Assembly (NCBI RefSeq): GCF_003289925.1
Contig: NZ_QLZQ01000001.1
Location: 620,001 to 684,000, forward strand
Reading direction: 5' to 3'
Source of the DNA: Planococcus maitriensis
GTDB lineage: Bacteria > Bacillota > Bacilli > Bacillales_A > Planococcaceae
DNA: 64,000 nucleotides
Below, piece by piece: positions 15,736-24,571 of the stretch. A program made the translations under genes and the position numbers. Under the pieces are notes generated by a model. It saw only the letters and a list, made by a program, of their open reading frames with translations, was not told where the DNA came from and ran no database searches. Numbering within the stretch: the first letter of the stretch is position 1; each line of letters begins with the position of its first letter.

Positions 15736-17685
15736 GTGGGTATCAGTTTAGATGAATATCAAAAAAACAGGAGCTTATTGATCAAAGAATTAGACAGCTA
15801 TAATAATTGGCTCCAAAAAATGGAGCTGAAAGATGATCAAAAAAAGCTTACTCACTACAAAGAAGATATCTTAAGAGATACTTTTCAATTGGTTGTAGTG
15901 GGTGAATTCTCTAGGGGGAAGTCAACTTTCATTAATGCATTATTAGGGACAAATATTTTACCTTCGTCGGCTAAACCGACAACAACGATTTTAAATAAAA
16001 TAACATATAGTGAAAAGCCGGCCATCAAGTTGCATTTCCACGATCGTAAGAAGAAAGTAGAAACGATTTCAGAAGATGGATTTAGAAGTTTGGTAGCGCC
16101 GATGGATCCTATTCCTGGAAATTCTGAATCTGAAAAAGAATATGCTAAGCAAGTGAGTTTTGTGAAAGGGATTCAGTACGCTGAAATCGGAAGAAATCTA
16201 GGAATTTGTCAAAATGGAGTGGAGATTATAGATACCCCAGGGACAAATGATTTGGATCCTTTACGTGAAGAAATAACGAATACGATAATCCCGCGTTCGG
16301 ATGCTGCAATTTTGGTATTGAGTGCCGTAAAAATCCTTTCTGAATCGGAATTAAGTTTATTGCGGGACCGCCTGTTGGCGAACGATATTCAAAAAATATT
16401 TCTTGTTATAAATTTCAAGGATGAATTGAAATCTGCAGAAGATGAAAGAAAAGTGCTGGACTTCGCTTACGCCAACTTAAAAGAGATCTTAGGAGACCCG
16501 AAGATATACCTAGTCTCTGCCAAGCATGCTTTAAATGCTAGAAGAAAAGCTGGTGGCGAAGAACTCAAAGGTAGAAGAGGAAGACCATTGGAAGTATGGG
16601 ATTTTGAAAGAACAGGATTCCCGGAGTTGGAAGAGCAACTTGCTGATTTTCTACAGTTCGAAAGAGGCAGTATTAAATTGATGAAGCCTATTAAAAGAAC
16701 TTTAGAAAACATCAAGGATGTGAAGAAAGAATATATTGAATTCGAGAAGAAAATCTTAAATTCACAGATGAACGGATTAAAAGAAAAGGTTGAAGCGTTT
16801 AAGCCGAAAGTGACTTTAGCTGAAAAGCATGCCAACGATTCTCTTAAAGTATTGAAAATGCAGTTGCAGTCTAAGGAAAAAACATTAATGGAATGGCATG
16901 AGCTCGAATTAGCTAAGATTGCAAAGAAGGCATTGGTAGCGTTCGATCAGCATCCTCATCTTTCTCAATCAGAGATAAGTCAAAAAGTGGATTTAGCAGT
17001 AGCCAAATACGAGAAGACACTTTTTGAGGAAAAAAAGAAAAAGATGAATTCAATTGTGAAAGATGCGATTCAAACAGCTTCAGGAAAAATCAATGAAGAA
17101 TGGGCAAAGATGGATTTTGAAATGAAGAGTATGCCTGAAAGTGAATCGTCTTACGAATTGTCGACAATAGTTGACCAAGATCCTGCATCCGATGGTGTAG
17201 ACGACTTCTTTAACTCCATTTACGAGGAGTTAGACAATGCTTGGAGCAGTTCGCGTGGATTTTGGGATAAAGCAGCAGTGGGGGTAGGCGTAGCTGTCAG
17301 TGTATTGGCGCATGGGCTTACCAAACTTTTTAGCTGGGGATGGTCTCACCTCACAGGCGTGGATGAAAAAATTCAACTGAGGGGCCAGTTGGTCGCTCAT
17401 TATAATAGCGTAGCTAATCAAAAAATGATCACTATGAAGTCCGAATATCGCACTATGAGTAAATATGCAGAAGAGCAATATCAAGGAATCATAAAAGAAC
17501 ATTTATTGATGATTGAAAAACAGCTGGAACAATTAATCGGATCAACTGAACTAGAAGGTAATGAAATTACAGAAAGACAGTTAGTTCTGTTAGAACAGGA
17601 AGAAGAGCTGAACCGTATTGCTATTACTTTGGAGAGATTAGCTTTAACGCTTAAACGGCAATCTGCAGGGAAAGTAGGCGTCTGA
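15736..17685 (+). CDS. Dynamin-family GTPase 2
   Basis: 649 residues starting at GTG 15736 after AAGGGAGCAGG, 21 bp behind the first GTPase gene. P-loop GEFSRGKST (56-64), PTTT (81-84), DTPG (166-169) and NFKD (226-229) define a dynamin-type G domain. A helical stalk follows (about 320-470), with a hydrophobic, Gly/Ala-rich segment at ~510-535 (KAAVGVGVAVSVLAHGLTKLF) that could insert in the membrane like the paddle of bacterial dynamin-like proteins, then a C-terminal coiled coil. Such GTPases assemble on and remodel membranes. Its product may hetero-oligomerise with the next protein. Confidence 0.82.
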   Translation: MGISLDEYQKNRSLLIKELDSYNNWLQKMELKDDQKKLTHYKEDILRDTFQLVVVGEFSRGKSTFINALLGTNILPSSAKPTTTILNKITYSEKPAIKLHFHDRKKKVETISEDGFRSLVAPMDPIPGNSESEKEYAKQVSFVKGIQYAEIGRNLGICQNGVEIIDTPGTNDLDPLREEITNTIIPRSDAAILVLSAVKILSESELSLLRDRLLANDIQKIFLVINFKDELKSAEDERKVLDFAYANLKEILGDPKIYLVSAKHALNARRKAGGEELKGRRGRPLEVWDFERTGFPELEEQLADFLQFERGSIKLMKPIKRTLENIKDVKKEYIEFEKKILNSQMNGLKEKVEAFKPKVTLAEKHANDSLKVLKMQLQSKEKTLMEWHELELAKIAKKALVAFDQHPHLSQSEISQKVDLAVAKYEKTLFEEKKKKMNSIVKDAIQTASGKINEEWAKMDFEMKSMPESESSYELSTIVDQDPASDGVDDFFNSIYEELDNAWSSSRGFWDKAAVGVGVAVSVLAHGLTKLFSWGWSHLTGVDEKIQLRGQLVAHYNSVANQKMITMKSEYRTMSKYAEEQYQGIIKEHLLMIEKQLEQLIGSTELEGNEITERQLVLLEQEEELNRIAITLERLALTLKRQSAGKVGV

Positions 17686-17686
17686 T

Positions 17687-19468
17687 GTGACTTATATTGA
17701 TGAGAAAGAACGAATTAGAAAATTAGCTGAGGCCGCTTTAACAAAGCTCGAAGGTACCCTGCCAGGAAGTTCGCAGATGAAAGTCTTAACGGATTTGATT
17801 GAAGACCTCGATGAAGATTCCTATACGATAATGGTAGTGGGAGAATTCAAACATGGAAAGTCTACATTCGTTAATGCACTATTGGGACGGGATATTATGC
17901 CGAGAGGAGTTACACCTACCACAGCTACGATAAATGTCATTGAGTATGGTAAAGAAGAAAAGGCGTCAGTTCATAAAAGAAACCAAACCATTGAGGAATT
18001 CGATACCCTTGATATTTTAAAAAACTATACGGCTGATGATGATTTTGATTCAGATGAAATTAGGCATATCAAACTGACTGTGGATTCTACTCTATTGAAA
18101 AATAAGGTTGTATTAATCGATACCCCAGGGGTCAATGATTTGAGTGAGCAGCGATCTGAAGTTACCCATCAATTTTTGCCACGGGCTGATGTTGTACTTT
18201 TTATGGGGTCATTGACCTCCCCCATTAAGGCTTCAGAGGAAAAGTTTATTAGGGAACGGTTGATTAAGAATGGAATTGACCGTGTAATTTTTGCTGCTAA
18301 TTTCATGGATAGTATCGATGAAGAAGAACTGGACGAACTAACTGAGTTTGTCGAACGACGTCTCGAGACGATTACTGGTGTGCATTTGAACTCTTTATAT
18401 CCACTGTCTGCACTCGAAGCTGTGGAAGGAAAGCTGGAGAACGACGCTGAACTATTAAGGTATTCGGGATTGCCAGAATTGGAAGAGGAAATACTTCGGC
18501 GTATCGAGTCTGGCTCCAGAGGTGAGGAAAAAATTAAAAACTTCACAGAACGATTAGTTAATATTTGTGAAGTCATTGAAGATGAAATAAAGACTGCTTC
18601 AATCGCCTCATCGCAGACAATTACAGAATTAGAGCTTCAATTTGCGGCCATTCAGAAGTGGTTCGGTGATTTAGCTGCACAAGAAACGGACCTACAAAAC
18701 TATTTGTACGATCGGGAAGCTGAAATTAATTTTATGGTCAGTAAATCATTAAGCCACTTCGGTGAGCGATTGAATGATGACATAGAAACGCGTATACATA
18801 CTTTCCAAGGTGCTGCTATAAAGAATTTAGTAGAAAATCAACTTCCCATGGTAATTAAATCTCAATTCACCACATGGATTGATCAATATGAAGATAAAAT
18901 CCATCAATTACTAATTAAATTGGAAAAGGAAGTTTCTCAAGGACTTACACGTTCTTTCAACCAATCAATTCAGTTACAAAAAAACCAGCGCGCTTCCTTT
19001 AATCATTTGTCCACAATTCCTATTTTCGACGCGAAAAGCGGGAACGCTCATGTAAAAGCAGGGGTAATTCTTGGAAGTGTTGGATCTGTTGCCTTGTTAT
19101 TGGGAGCTCCATTCTTCTTGCCGATTGTCGGCATGGCCGGGTTGCCTTACATTTCAGAGAAAATAGCAGAAAAACAATTGGCTGCGGTAAAACCGGAACT
19201 TATTATGACAGCAAGGCAAAAAGTAAATGAAATGGTAAAAGACTTTGACCGGCAGTTGAGTGAATATATTAAAGAGGCAACAAATGATATTAGGGACCGC
19301 TCTTTAGAAGAATTTAAGCGCTTGCTATACTCCTATGAGACTATCTTAAATGATGAAATGGATAAACATCACAATGAGACGGCTGATATTAAGAAACGAG
19401 AGTCTAAGCTTGAAGAATTAAAAAATATTGTAACATCCTATAGAAGTGGAGTTGAAATTTATGGATAA
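17687..19468 (+). CDS. Dynamin-family GTPase 3
   Basis: 593 residues; GTG 17687 begins one base after the previous stop, so translation is likely coupled. P-loop GEFKHGKST (52-60), TPTTAT (76-81), DTPG (145-148) and NFMD (205-208). The helical middle is followed by a strongly hydrophobic hairpin at ~457-490 (VILGSVGSVALLLGAPFFLP), a probable membrane-insertion element, and a C-terminal helix bundle. It is about as similar in plan to GTPase 2 as partner pairs of bacterial dynamins are, suggesting a 2+3 pair working with the envelope-spanning GTPase 1. Confidence 0.82.
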   Translation: MTYIDEKERIRKLAEAALTKLEGTLPGSSQMKVLTDLIEDLDEDSYTIMVVGEFKHGKSTFVNALLGRDIMPRGVTPTTATINVIEYGKEEKASVHKRNQTIEEFDTLDILKNYTADDDFDSDEIRHIKLTVDSTLLKNKVVLIDTPGVNDLSEQRSEVTHQFLPRADVVLFMGSLTSPIKASEEKFIRERLIKNGIDRVIFAANFMDSIDEEELDELTEFVERRLETITGVHLNSLYPLSALEAVEGKLENDAELLRYSGLPELEEEILRRIESGSRGEEKIKNFTERLVNICEVIEDEIKTASIASSQTITELELQFAAIQKWFGDLAAQETDLQNYLYDREAEINFMVSKSLSHFGERLNDDIETRIHTFQGAAIKNLVENQLPMVIKSQFTTWIDQYEDKIHQLLIKLEKEVSQGLTRSFNQSIQLQKNQRASFNHLSTIPIFDAKSGNAHVKAGVILGSVGSVALLLGAPFFLPIVGMAGLPYISEKIAEKQLAAVKPELIMTARQKVNEMVKDFDRQLSEYIKEATNDIRDRSLEEFKRLLYSYETILNDEMDKHHNETADIKKRESKLEELKNIVTSYRSGVEIYG

Positions 19469-19808
19469 TGACTCAATTGGTGAAGTCTTTTCTGAAGCAA
19501 TATACGAAGTGCTTTCTACGGATAACTCAACACAAGTCGATGTTCTTCCAGCTTCAACGTCCCTGGGCAGCCAAGAGGTATTTGCTTATAAGGATCCATT
19601 GAAGTACGCCCACCTTTTTGATTTCACGCCGTTGCAATTGAATGTTGAAGGGTCGCATATCGTCAAACCTCATTACGTAGCTCCCTATATTCGAGAAGAC
19701 GGGACATTGGTAGAAGGCTATTATCGAGACGGGGACGGAGATACATCAATTGACCGTCCGTTTGGAATGGGCGGCGGATATACACGCTCAAATCCTGGCG
19801 GAGAGTAG
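19461..19808 (+). CDS. Small protein coupled to the GTPase operon
   Basis: 115 residues. ATG 19461 overlaps the end of the GTPase 3 gene (ATGGATAA), a classic coupled start. The N-terminal half is acidic; the C-terminal half is aromatic and glycine-rich with IVKPHYVAPYIREDGT, VEGYYRDGDGD and GGGYTRSNPGG, resembling short tails in which repeated H-Y/G-Y-x-R elements surround SNPGG. No family with known function was recognised. Tight linkage suggests a partner, adaptor or substrate of the GTPases. Confidence 0.6.
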   Translation: MDNDSIGEVFSEAIYEVLSTDNSTQVDVLPASTSLGSQEVFAYKDPLKYAHLFDFTPLQLNVEGSHIVKPHYVAPYIREDGTLVEGYYRDGDGDTSIDRPFGMGGGYTRSNPGGE

Positions 19809-19830
19809 ATAATAAATTTCTATGTAAATT

Positions 19831-19861
19831 CCATACGTGTAGTATTTCAACAATCGTATGG
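19831..19861 (+). promoter_or_regulatory. Hairpin before the last island gene
   Basis: CCATACG / CGTATGG, 7-bp stem with 17-nt loop, directly before the GGAAGGAAGAAGAGG ribosome site. It could tune read-through or translation of the next gene. Confidence 0.35.
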
Positions 19862-19879
19862 GAAGGAAGAAGAGGAATT

Positions 19880-20584
19880 ATGATTAAAATAATAGCCTAC
19901 CTAATGGTTTTTATTGGTATGATAATGGGCGTAATTCATCTAGTAAATATCTTAATGGAATCAAGTTTTTTTATATTCTTATTTGTTCTATTTATTTTAT
20001 TTGGAGTAGTAAGTACTGTTTATAGTGTTTTGAGATATTGCTACCGTTTACTTGTGGGCTATACTCCAGAATCAGAAAATCCAATTGTCGCCGAGAGAGG
20101 AACACCAATTATTGCCCCCATTCAAAGTACGGTGAAAGAAGTGGTAGAAACTAAGGAATATTCAGAATCCGAAAGTGGAATAAAATTTGTCAGAGTAAAT
20201 GAAAAGTGGGGATATGTTCAAGGAGAGCATAGACAATTTCGTTTATTTAATACCGGTCTTTGGAAATTTGGGTTTCGAATCGAAGTCATTGTATCGAACA
20301 ATCATAGTAATAGCGTCGATGTGGTTGATATTTTGCTTGATGGAAAATCACAATTGACTACTTGGTTTTTAGAAAAAGATAAAATGGAAAAAGAGTTTTT
20401 AGAATTAGTAATGATCAAGCTTTGGAAAATGGCTTATCGAGAAGAAATCCCATTTCCGAATGTAAAAGAATTAGATGAATTCTTAGAAGAAGTTTCTTTT
20501 AACAATTACTTGCTGAAAGAAGGTCTACTTACGCAAATTGAATCTGAAGAAAATCTTCAGATTGAATATCAATGGGTAAGCTAA
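19880..20584 (+). CDS. Two-TM membrane protein in dynamin island
   Basis: 234 residues with two N-terminal helices (IIAYLMVFIGMIMGVIHLV and FFIFLFVLFILFGVVSTVY) and a cytoplasmic C-terminal domain of mixed alpha/beta character (GYVQGEHRQFRLFNTGLWKFG, VSNNHSNSVDVVDILLDG). Not recognised. It has its own ribosome site and follows the small coupled protein by 71 bp on the same strand, with the same AT-rich composition, so it probably belongs to the island. A terminator closes the unit. Confidence 0.6.
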   Translation: MIKIIAYLMVFIGMIMGVIHLVNILMESSFFIFLFVLFILFGVVSTVYSVLRYCYRLLVGYTPESENPIVAERGTPIIAPIQSTVKEVVETKEYSESESGIKFVRVNEKWGYVQGEHRQFRLFNTGLWKFGFRIEVIVSNNHSNSVDVVDILLDGKSQLTTWFLEKDKMEKEFLELVMIKLWKMAYREEIPFPNVKELDEFLEEVSFNNYLLKEGLLTQIESEENLQIEYQWVS

Positions 20585-20635
20585 CAGAATTAAACTATAT
20601 TTATGAAATAAGGTAAACTTTTTTGAATATCGGAC

Positions 20636-20673
20636 AAAAGCCTCGGATTCCTTGATGGAATCCGAGGCTTTTG
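20636..20673 (+). terminator. Terminator closing the dynamin island
   Basis: AAAGCCTCGGATTCC / GGAATCCGAGGCTTT, 15-bp perfect stem with short loop and a short T-run. Confidence 0.9.
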
Positions 20674-20830
20674 TAGTTGATGGCGGGTTGATTGGATTAA
20701 AAGGGTCTTTGCCGTCTGGGCTTAATTGCCGATTTCTGCTGGATTTACAAAAGATTTTCCTGAATACTGTTTAACCCTTATGTAGTAGGGGAATTATTTC
20801 ATATCTTGAAATACTATAGGGGGAAAACAA

Positions 20831-22249
20831 TTGGAGCGATTTTTACAGGGGGTAGCTGACTTTTCAGCATGGTTATGGGGCATCCCGCTCATCACAATGT
20901 TATTGGTTTCTGGACTTTATATGACGTTTAAACTAGGGTTTTTCCAATTCCGTTATATCGGCTACATATTCGGCCAAACCTTCGGCAGCATTTTCCGGCG
21001 GCCGAAAGGCGAAGGGACGGTTACACCGTTCCAGGCATTGACCTCTGCCTTGTCCTCGACAATCGGCGCGGCTAACATCGTCGGTGTTCCGGCGGCGATC
21101 ATGTTCGGGGGCCCGGGCGCCATTTTCTGGATGTGGGTCATCGCATTGATCGGCATGGCGCTCAAATTCGCAGAAAGCGTGCTGGCGGTTGAATACCGCG
21201 AGAAAAATGGCAACGGCGAATTCGTCGGCGGGCCGATGTATTACATGACGAAGGGCTTGAACATGAAATGGCTGGGCGTCTGGTTCTCGTTCGCGTTGAT
21301 GATCGAATTGATCCCGAGCATCATGGTGCAAGGGAACTCGATCGCGAACACGGTCCAAGCAACATTCAATGTACCGGTATTATGGACGGGAATTATCACA
21401 GCGGTGCTGGTGTCCATCGTCGTCTTCGGCGGCATCAAGCGCATCGGTAAAGTGACAGAGATTTTCGTTCCGTTCATGGCCTTGCTGTATGTCGGCGGGG
21501 CCGTGGTCATCCTCTTGATGAACGTCAAAGCGGTTCCGGAATTCTTCATGCTGATCTTCAGCAACGCCTTTTCACCGGCGCCTGTCATGGGCGGCTTTGC
21601 CGGTGCGGCGATTGTGGAAGTCATCCGCTGGGGCTTTGCCCGCGGCTTGTATTCCAACGAAGCAGGACTCGGGACGGCTCCGATTGCCCACGCAGCTGCG
21701 ACAACCGACCACCCGGTGCGCCAAGGCTTCTGGGCGGTTATCGGTATCGTGGTCGACACGCTGATCGTCTGTACGGCAACAGCATTCGTCATCTTGTCTT
21801 CCGGCGTGTGGACAGAAGAAGGTGCGATGGAGAACTCCTCCGCTTTGACAAGCTTAGCGTTCGAACAGTACTTCGGTGACTTCGGCGCGATCCTCGTGAC
21901 GATCGCACTCATCTTTTTCGTCTTATCAACGATCTTGGTCGTCGTGTTCTACGGCGCCAAGCAAGCCGAGTTCTTGTTCGGCTTGAAAGCGGCACACGGC
22001 ATGCAAGTGGTCTACATCATCGCCGTCGTCTTAGGCGCAATCGGTGCAGCTGAAGTCATCTGGGGCTTCCTCGACATCATGCTTGCCGCGATCCTCATCC
22101 CGAACGTCATCGCGATTTTGCTCTTGAGCAACAAAGTCAAAGACTTGAAGAACGAGTTCTTTAGTTCGGATGAGTATTACCGAAAAGACCTGAAAGTGAA
22201 GAAACGCGCGAAACGCCAGAAAGCGGCAAGGGAAGGATACGAATCGTAG
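20831..22249 (+). CDS. Alanine/glycine:cation symporter (AGCS family)
   Basis: 472 residues from TTG 20831, preceded by GGGGGA. About eleven membrane helices and AGCS landmarks: TPFQALTSALSSTIGAANIVGVPAAI with the Na+/substrate-binding helix, FVGGPMYYMTKGL, and RGLYSNEAGLGTAPIAHAAA. These carriers import alanine or glycine with Na+ or H+. It is a single gene after the dynamin island and returns to the GC-richer composition. A box pair starts 9 nt after the stop codon, before the terminator. Confidence 0.88.
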   Translation: MERFLQGVADFSAWLWGIPLITMLLVSGLYMTFKLGFFQFRYIGYIFGQTFGSIFRRPKGEGTVTPFQALTSALSSTIGAANIVGVPAAIMFGGPGAIFWMWVIALIGMALKFAESVLAVEYREKNGNGEFVGGPMYYMTKGLNMKWLGVWFSFALMIELIPSIMVQGNSIANTVQATFNVPVLWTGIITAVLVSIVVFGGIKRIGKVTEIFVPFMALLYVGGAVVILLMNVKAVPEFFMLIFSNAFSPAPVMGGFAGAAIVEVIRWGFARGLYSNEAGLGTAPIAHAAATTDHPVRQGFWAVIGIVVDTLIVCTATAFVILSSGVWTEEGAMENSSALTSLAFEQYFGDFGAILVTIALIFFVLSTILVVVFYGAKQAEFLFGLKAAHGMQVVYIIAVVLGAIGAAEVIWGFLDIMLAAILIPNVIAILLLSNKVKDLKNEFFSSDEYYRKDLKVKKRAKRQKAAREGYES

Positions 22250-22258
22250 GCAGGGATT

Positions 22259-22346
22259 TGTCCCTGTGCACGGCACAATTTACGGCTGCCGATTCGCGGC
22301 GTAGAGGGATTCTGCTCTTTGCTTGTCCCTGTGCGCCACACAATTC
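22259..22346 (+). repeat. Box pair (65-bp phase) after symporter
   Basis: Boxes at 22259 (loop CACGG) and 22324 (loop CGCCA), starts 65 bp apart, in the sense of the upstream gene. The spacer keeps the GATTCGCGG ... GGGATTCTG core. Confidence 0.9.
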
Positions 22347-22351
22347 CAAGC

Positions 22352-22389
22352 AAAAAAGTCTTGAACTCTATCGAGTTCGAGGCTTTTTG
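22352..22389 (+). terminator. Terminator after the box pair
   Basis: Stem around CTTGAACTC / GAGTTCGAGG with five T; its loop and inner stem resemble those of the terminators at 23933 and 25384. Confidence 0.8.
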
Positions 22390-23106
22390 TGTAGGGCAGA
22401 TGCTCGGGGAGAGCAGCGACTTATTGGGAAGCCGCTGTCTCCAGGAAAACTTCCAAATCCGTTTTCAAAAGGCGGCGCATAGTATTTTATGCAATGTTTA
22501 CACAGGAGAGAATATAGATTTTCTGCATGAATAGAGCTCTCCAGCTTCAATTTCTGCATGTTTATGAATCAGGGTGGATAGCCATAATTGAGTGGGAGGG
22601 ATGAAATCGCGGGAAACAGGTGGAAAAAGTTTTGAAAAAACATTATTTCAATTTACCTTTTAATGGGAACCCGCCAGGGTATCTTTAAGGAATGGCTGAA
22701 ATCCATAAGGGCCAGGAAAGCTGTAGGCAGTGGAGTCTGGTGGATTAGGATTTCATCTGTTCCGCTTAGTTAATTGATGAACTGACATTAAAAGTATATA
22801 AGAAAAACAAAATATTATCTGAATTATAAGATTTTTCATAAGCCACTTTACATATTTTGGACCTTATTGTAGGTTTAATGTAGTGGTAAACATTAATTAA
22901 ATTTAATTATTTAATAAAAAAGTGATATTAAATAGTTTATTTTTGTTAATTTCAATTCATTTCAGATTATTCAAATTAATATTACGCAACAAAGTTTTCA
23001 GGCAGAGTTTTTCACAGCTCAATCCAATTTCTATGGTAAGAGTTACGCAATAAGAGACGCAAAGGGACACGGACGGATAGATCAAAACGAGCGGGGGAAT
23101 GGTGAC
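22390..23106. other. Long gap without a recognised gene
   Basis: About 700 bp, AT-rich from 22780 to 22990. No open frame with a ribosome site, no box and no strong hairpin were seen. GGGGGA and GGTGAC before 23107 belong to the next gene. Confidence 0.4.
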
Positions 23107-23517
23107 ATGATGGGAACACACCACGCAACATCAACCATTGAGAAGGCAGCGGAGTCTGCGGCTGAAGAAGTGGTCACGCAAACGGGGCATTGCCGGATGG
23201 GCGACAAGCCGGAAAGCGCAGTGCAGGCGGGCCTTCATCAATTTATCAGCTGGCCGCTGGACCGGGAAGTTTCCGTTCAAGTGTCCCGGGACGAGCAAGA
23301 GGGATTGAACGAGGCGGAAATGCTGATTTCACTCGAGAATATGCAGCGTTTCACACAGGCGCTGATTGAGCATCCGATTCCGTTGCCGACGAGTTATTCC
23401 CAAAGTTCTATGGCGGAAGGCGGGACGTATATGCTGCGGATCGCATCGAAGGAAGCTTTCCCTGACTTCGTCAAACGCCTGGCGGACGCGCTTAGTGTAC
23501 TGCCGCGACAAAAGTGA
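23107..23517 (+). CDS. Hypothetical protein, 136 residues
   Basis: A soluble, slightly acidic protein with segments such as ISWPLDREVSVQVSRDEQ and FPDFVKRLADALSVLP. ATG 23107 follows GGTGAC and GGGGGA. Nothing matches a family that I know. The GC-rich codon use equals the housekeeping genes, so it is probably real. A small 56-codon gene follows on the same strand. Confidence 0.5.
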   Translation: MMGTHHATSTIEKAAESAAEEVVTQTGHCRMGDKPESAVQAGLHQFISWPLDREVSVQVSRDEQEGLNEAEMLISLENMQRFTQALIEHPIPLPTSYSQSSMAEGGTYMLRIASKEAFPDFVKRLADALSVLPRQK

Positions 23518-23653
23518 ATACGGCAAATCCTTTCTTTCATTCAACAGAAGGAATGGCTGCCTTTATTTTAGTATCACCCGCAATGCCGAAGTAATCTGTT
23601 GCCGGCCGCGTGATCAACACTTGTAAGGACCAAAATCGAGGAGGATGAATCGG

Positions 23654-23824
23654 ATGACTGCAATTGTAAAAGAAGAAATGACAATGGAGATCCCGAACAA
23701 AACCTATTTGCAAACTTATGAGGAACATATCAACGGCTACAAGCAATACAAGCTGGAAAAAGCTGATTTGCAGGGGCGTACATACGTGGACAGCGATAGC
23801 GTGGACGTGCGCGTGGAGGCGTAG
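23654..23824 (+). CDS. Small hypothetical protein, 56 residues
   Basis: ATG 23654 lies behind GAGGAGG (an in-frame ATG at 23645 is too close to it). The product begins MTAIVKEEMTMEIPNKTYLQ and is acidic with GRTYVDSDSVDVRVEA at its end. No family recognised. A box pair starts 13 nt after its stop, the spacing seen after other genes here, which supports a true coding end. Confidence 0.5.
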   Translation: MTAIVKEEMTMEIPNKTYLQTYEEHINGYKQYKLEKADLQGRTYVDSDSVDVRVEA

Positions 23825-23837
23825 GATTTGTTTTTGC

Positions 23838-23970
23838 TGTCCCTGTGCATGACACAATTCGGGGCAGGAGATTCGCATCGCAGCGGGATTCTGGTTCTTG
23901 AATGTCCCTGTGCGCCACACAATTCAATCGTCAAAAAGCCGTGAACTCATTTGAGTTCACGGCTTTTTTG
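23838..23970 (+). repeat. Long direct repeat A1: box pair plus terminator
   Basis: Boxes at 23838 (loop CATGA) and 23903 (loop CGCCA), 65 bp apart, then CAATCGTC and the terminator AAGCCGTGAACTC / GAGTTCACGGCTT at 23933-23970. The whole unit recurs at 25289-25422 with only scattered differences. It is the left flank of the PIN/HTH cassette. Confidence 0.92.
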
Positions 23971-23980
23971 AGGATAAATC

Positions 23981-24571
23981 TTATTCATTCAGGAGCTCCT
24001 CGTAAAAGTCTTTTGGATGTATTCTTTTCATTTCTCCTATTTCAGCAGGGAATCGGCGATGATTTGAAGTCAGTATGAAGTTGCAGTTTTCCCGTAAGGC
24101 TGTTACCCATACATGAAAATCATCTTGATCGAATTTAGAGAGCGGTTCAGACATTTCTCGCTTTTCCGCGATATTCTGTGCAGTGACACGGTCACATCCG
24201 CTTAATTCGATTAAAACGTCACCTATGGATAAATGCTCCCGAAGAATCGTTTCCACGCTATATCGCCCTAATATGCTATTGACCGGCTGACCCTCGTAAT
24301 ACTCAAAGATGGGGTTTAGAAATGCTTGGAAAAATTCTTCAATCTCGTCTGCTGAATAAATCACGCGATTTTTTCCTTTGCCTAACCCTTCAGACGCGGT
24401 GCGGATAAATTCGAACAAGCATACTTTAGAAAAAACAGGCTGAAAGAGATGTGGGAATCTAGCAGCTTGCAGAACTTTTCGGTTGATTCCATCGGTTCGC
24501 AATGCCCCGCACAATATGGTGGTATCAATATAAACTTTCGGTCGCATAGGCGAGTCATAGATCGAATTCAT
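23981..24571 (-). CDS. PIN-like domain protein (putative toxin or RNase)
   Basis: 196 residues. VYIDTTILCGAL holds the first acidic residue of a PIN active site; an acidic helix (SKVCLFEFIRTASEG) and the late FDQDDFHVWVTALRENCNFILTSNHRRFP carry the other acidic residues and the typical last strand. PIN proteins are Mg-dependent ribonucleases, often toxins. The start ATG 24571 has AGGGA upstream and overlaps the preceding HTH gene by 17 bp, so the pair is one operon. At about 200 residues it is longer than VapC toxins (about 130), so a PIN/HTH pair of another kind is possible. Confidence 0.7.
   Translation of the reverse strand: MNSIYDSPMRPKVYIDTTILCGALRTDGINRKVLQAARFPHLFQPVFSKVCLFEFIRTASEGLGKGKNRVIYSADEIEEFFQAFLNPIFEYYEGQPVNSILGRYSVETILREHLSIGDVLIELSGCDRVTAQNIAEKREMSEPLSKFDQDDFHVWVTALRENCNFILTSNHRRFPAEIGEMKRIHPKDFYEELLNE

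Noticed and set aside
12721-20584. A prophage or integrative element
   Set aside because: No integrase, phage structural genes or direct repeats at the ends of the AT-rich block were found.
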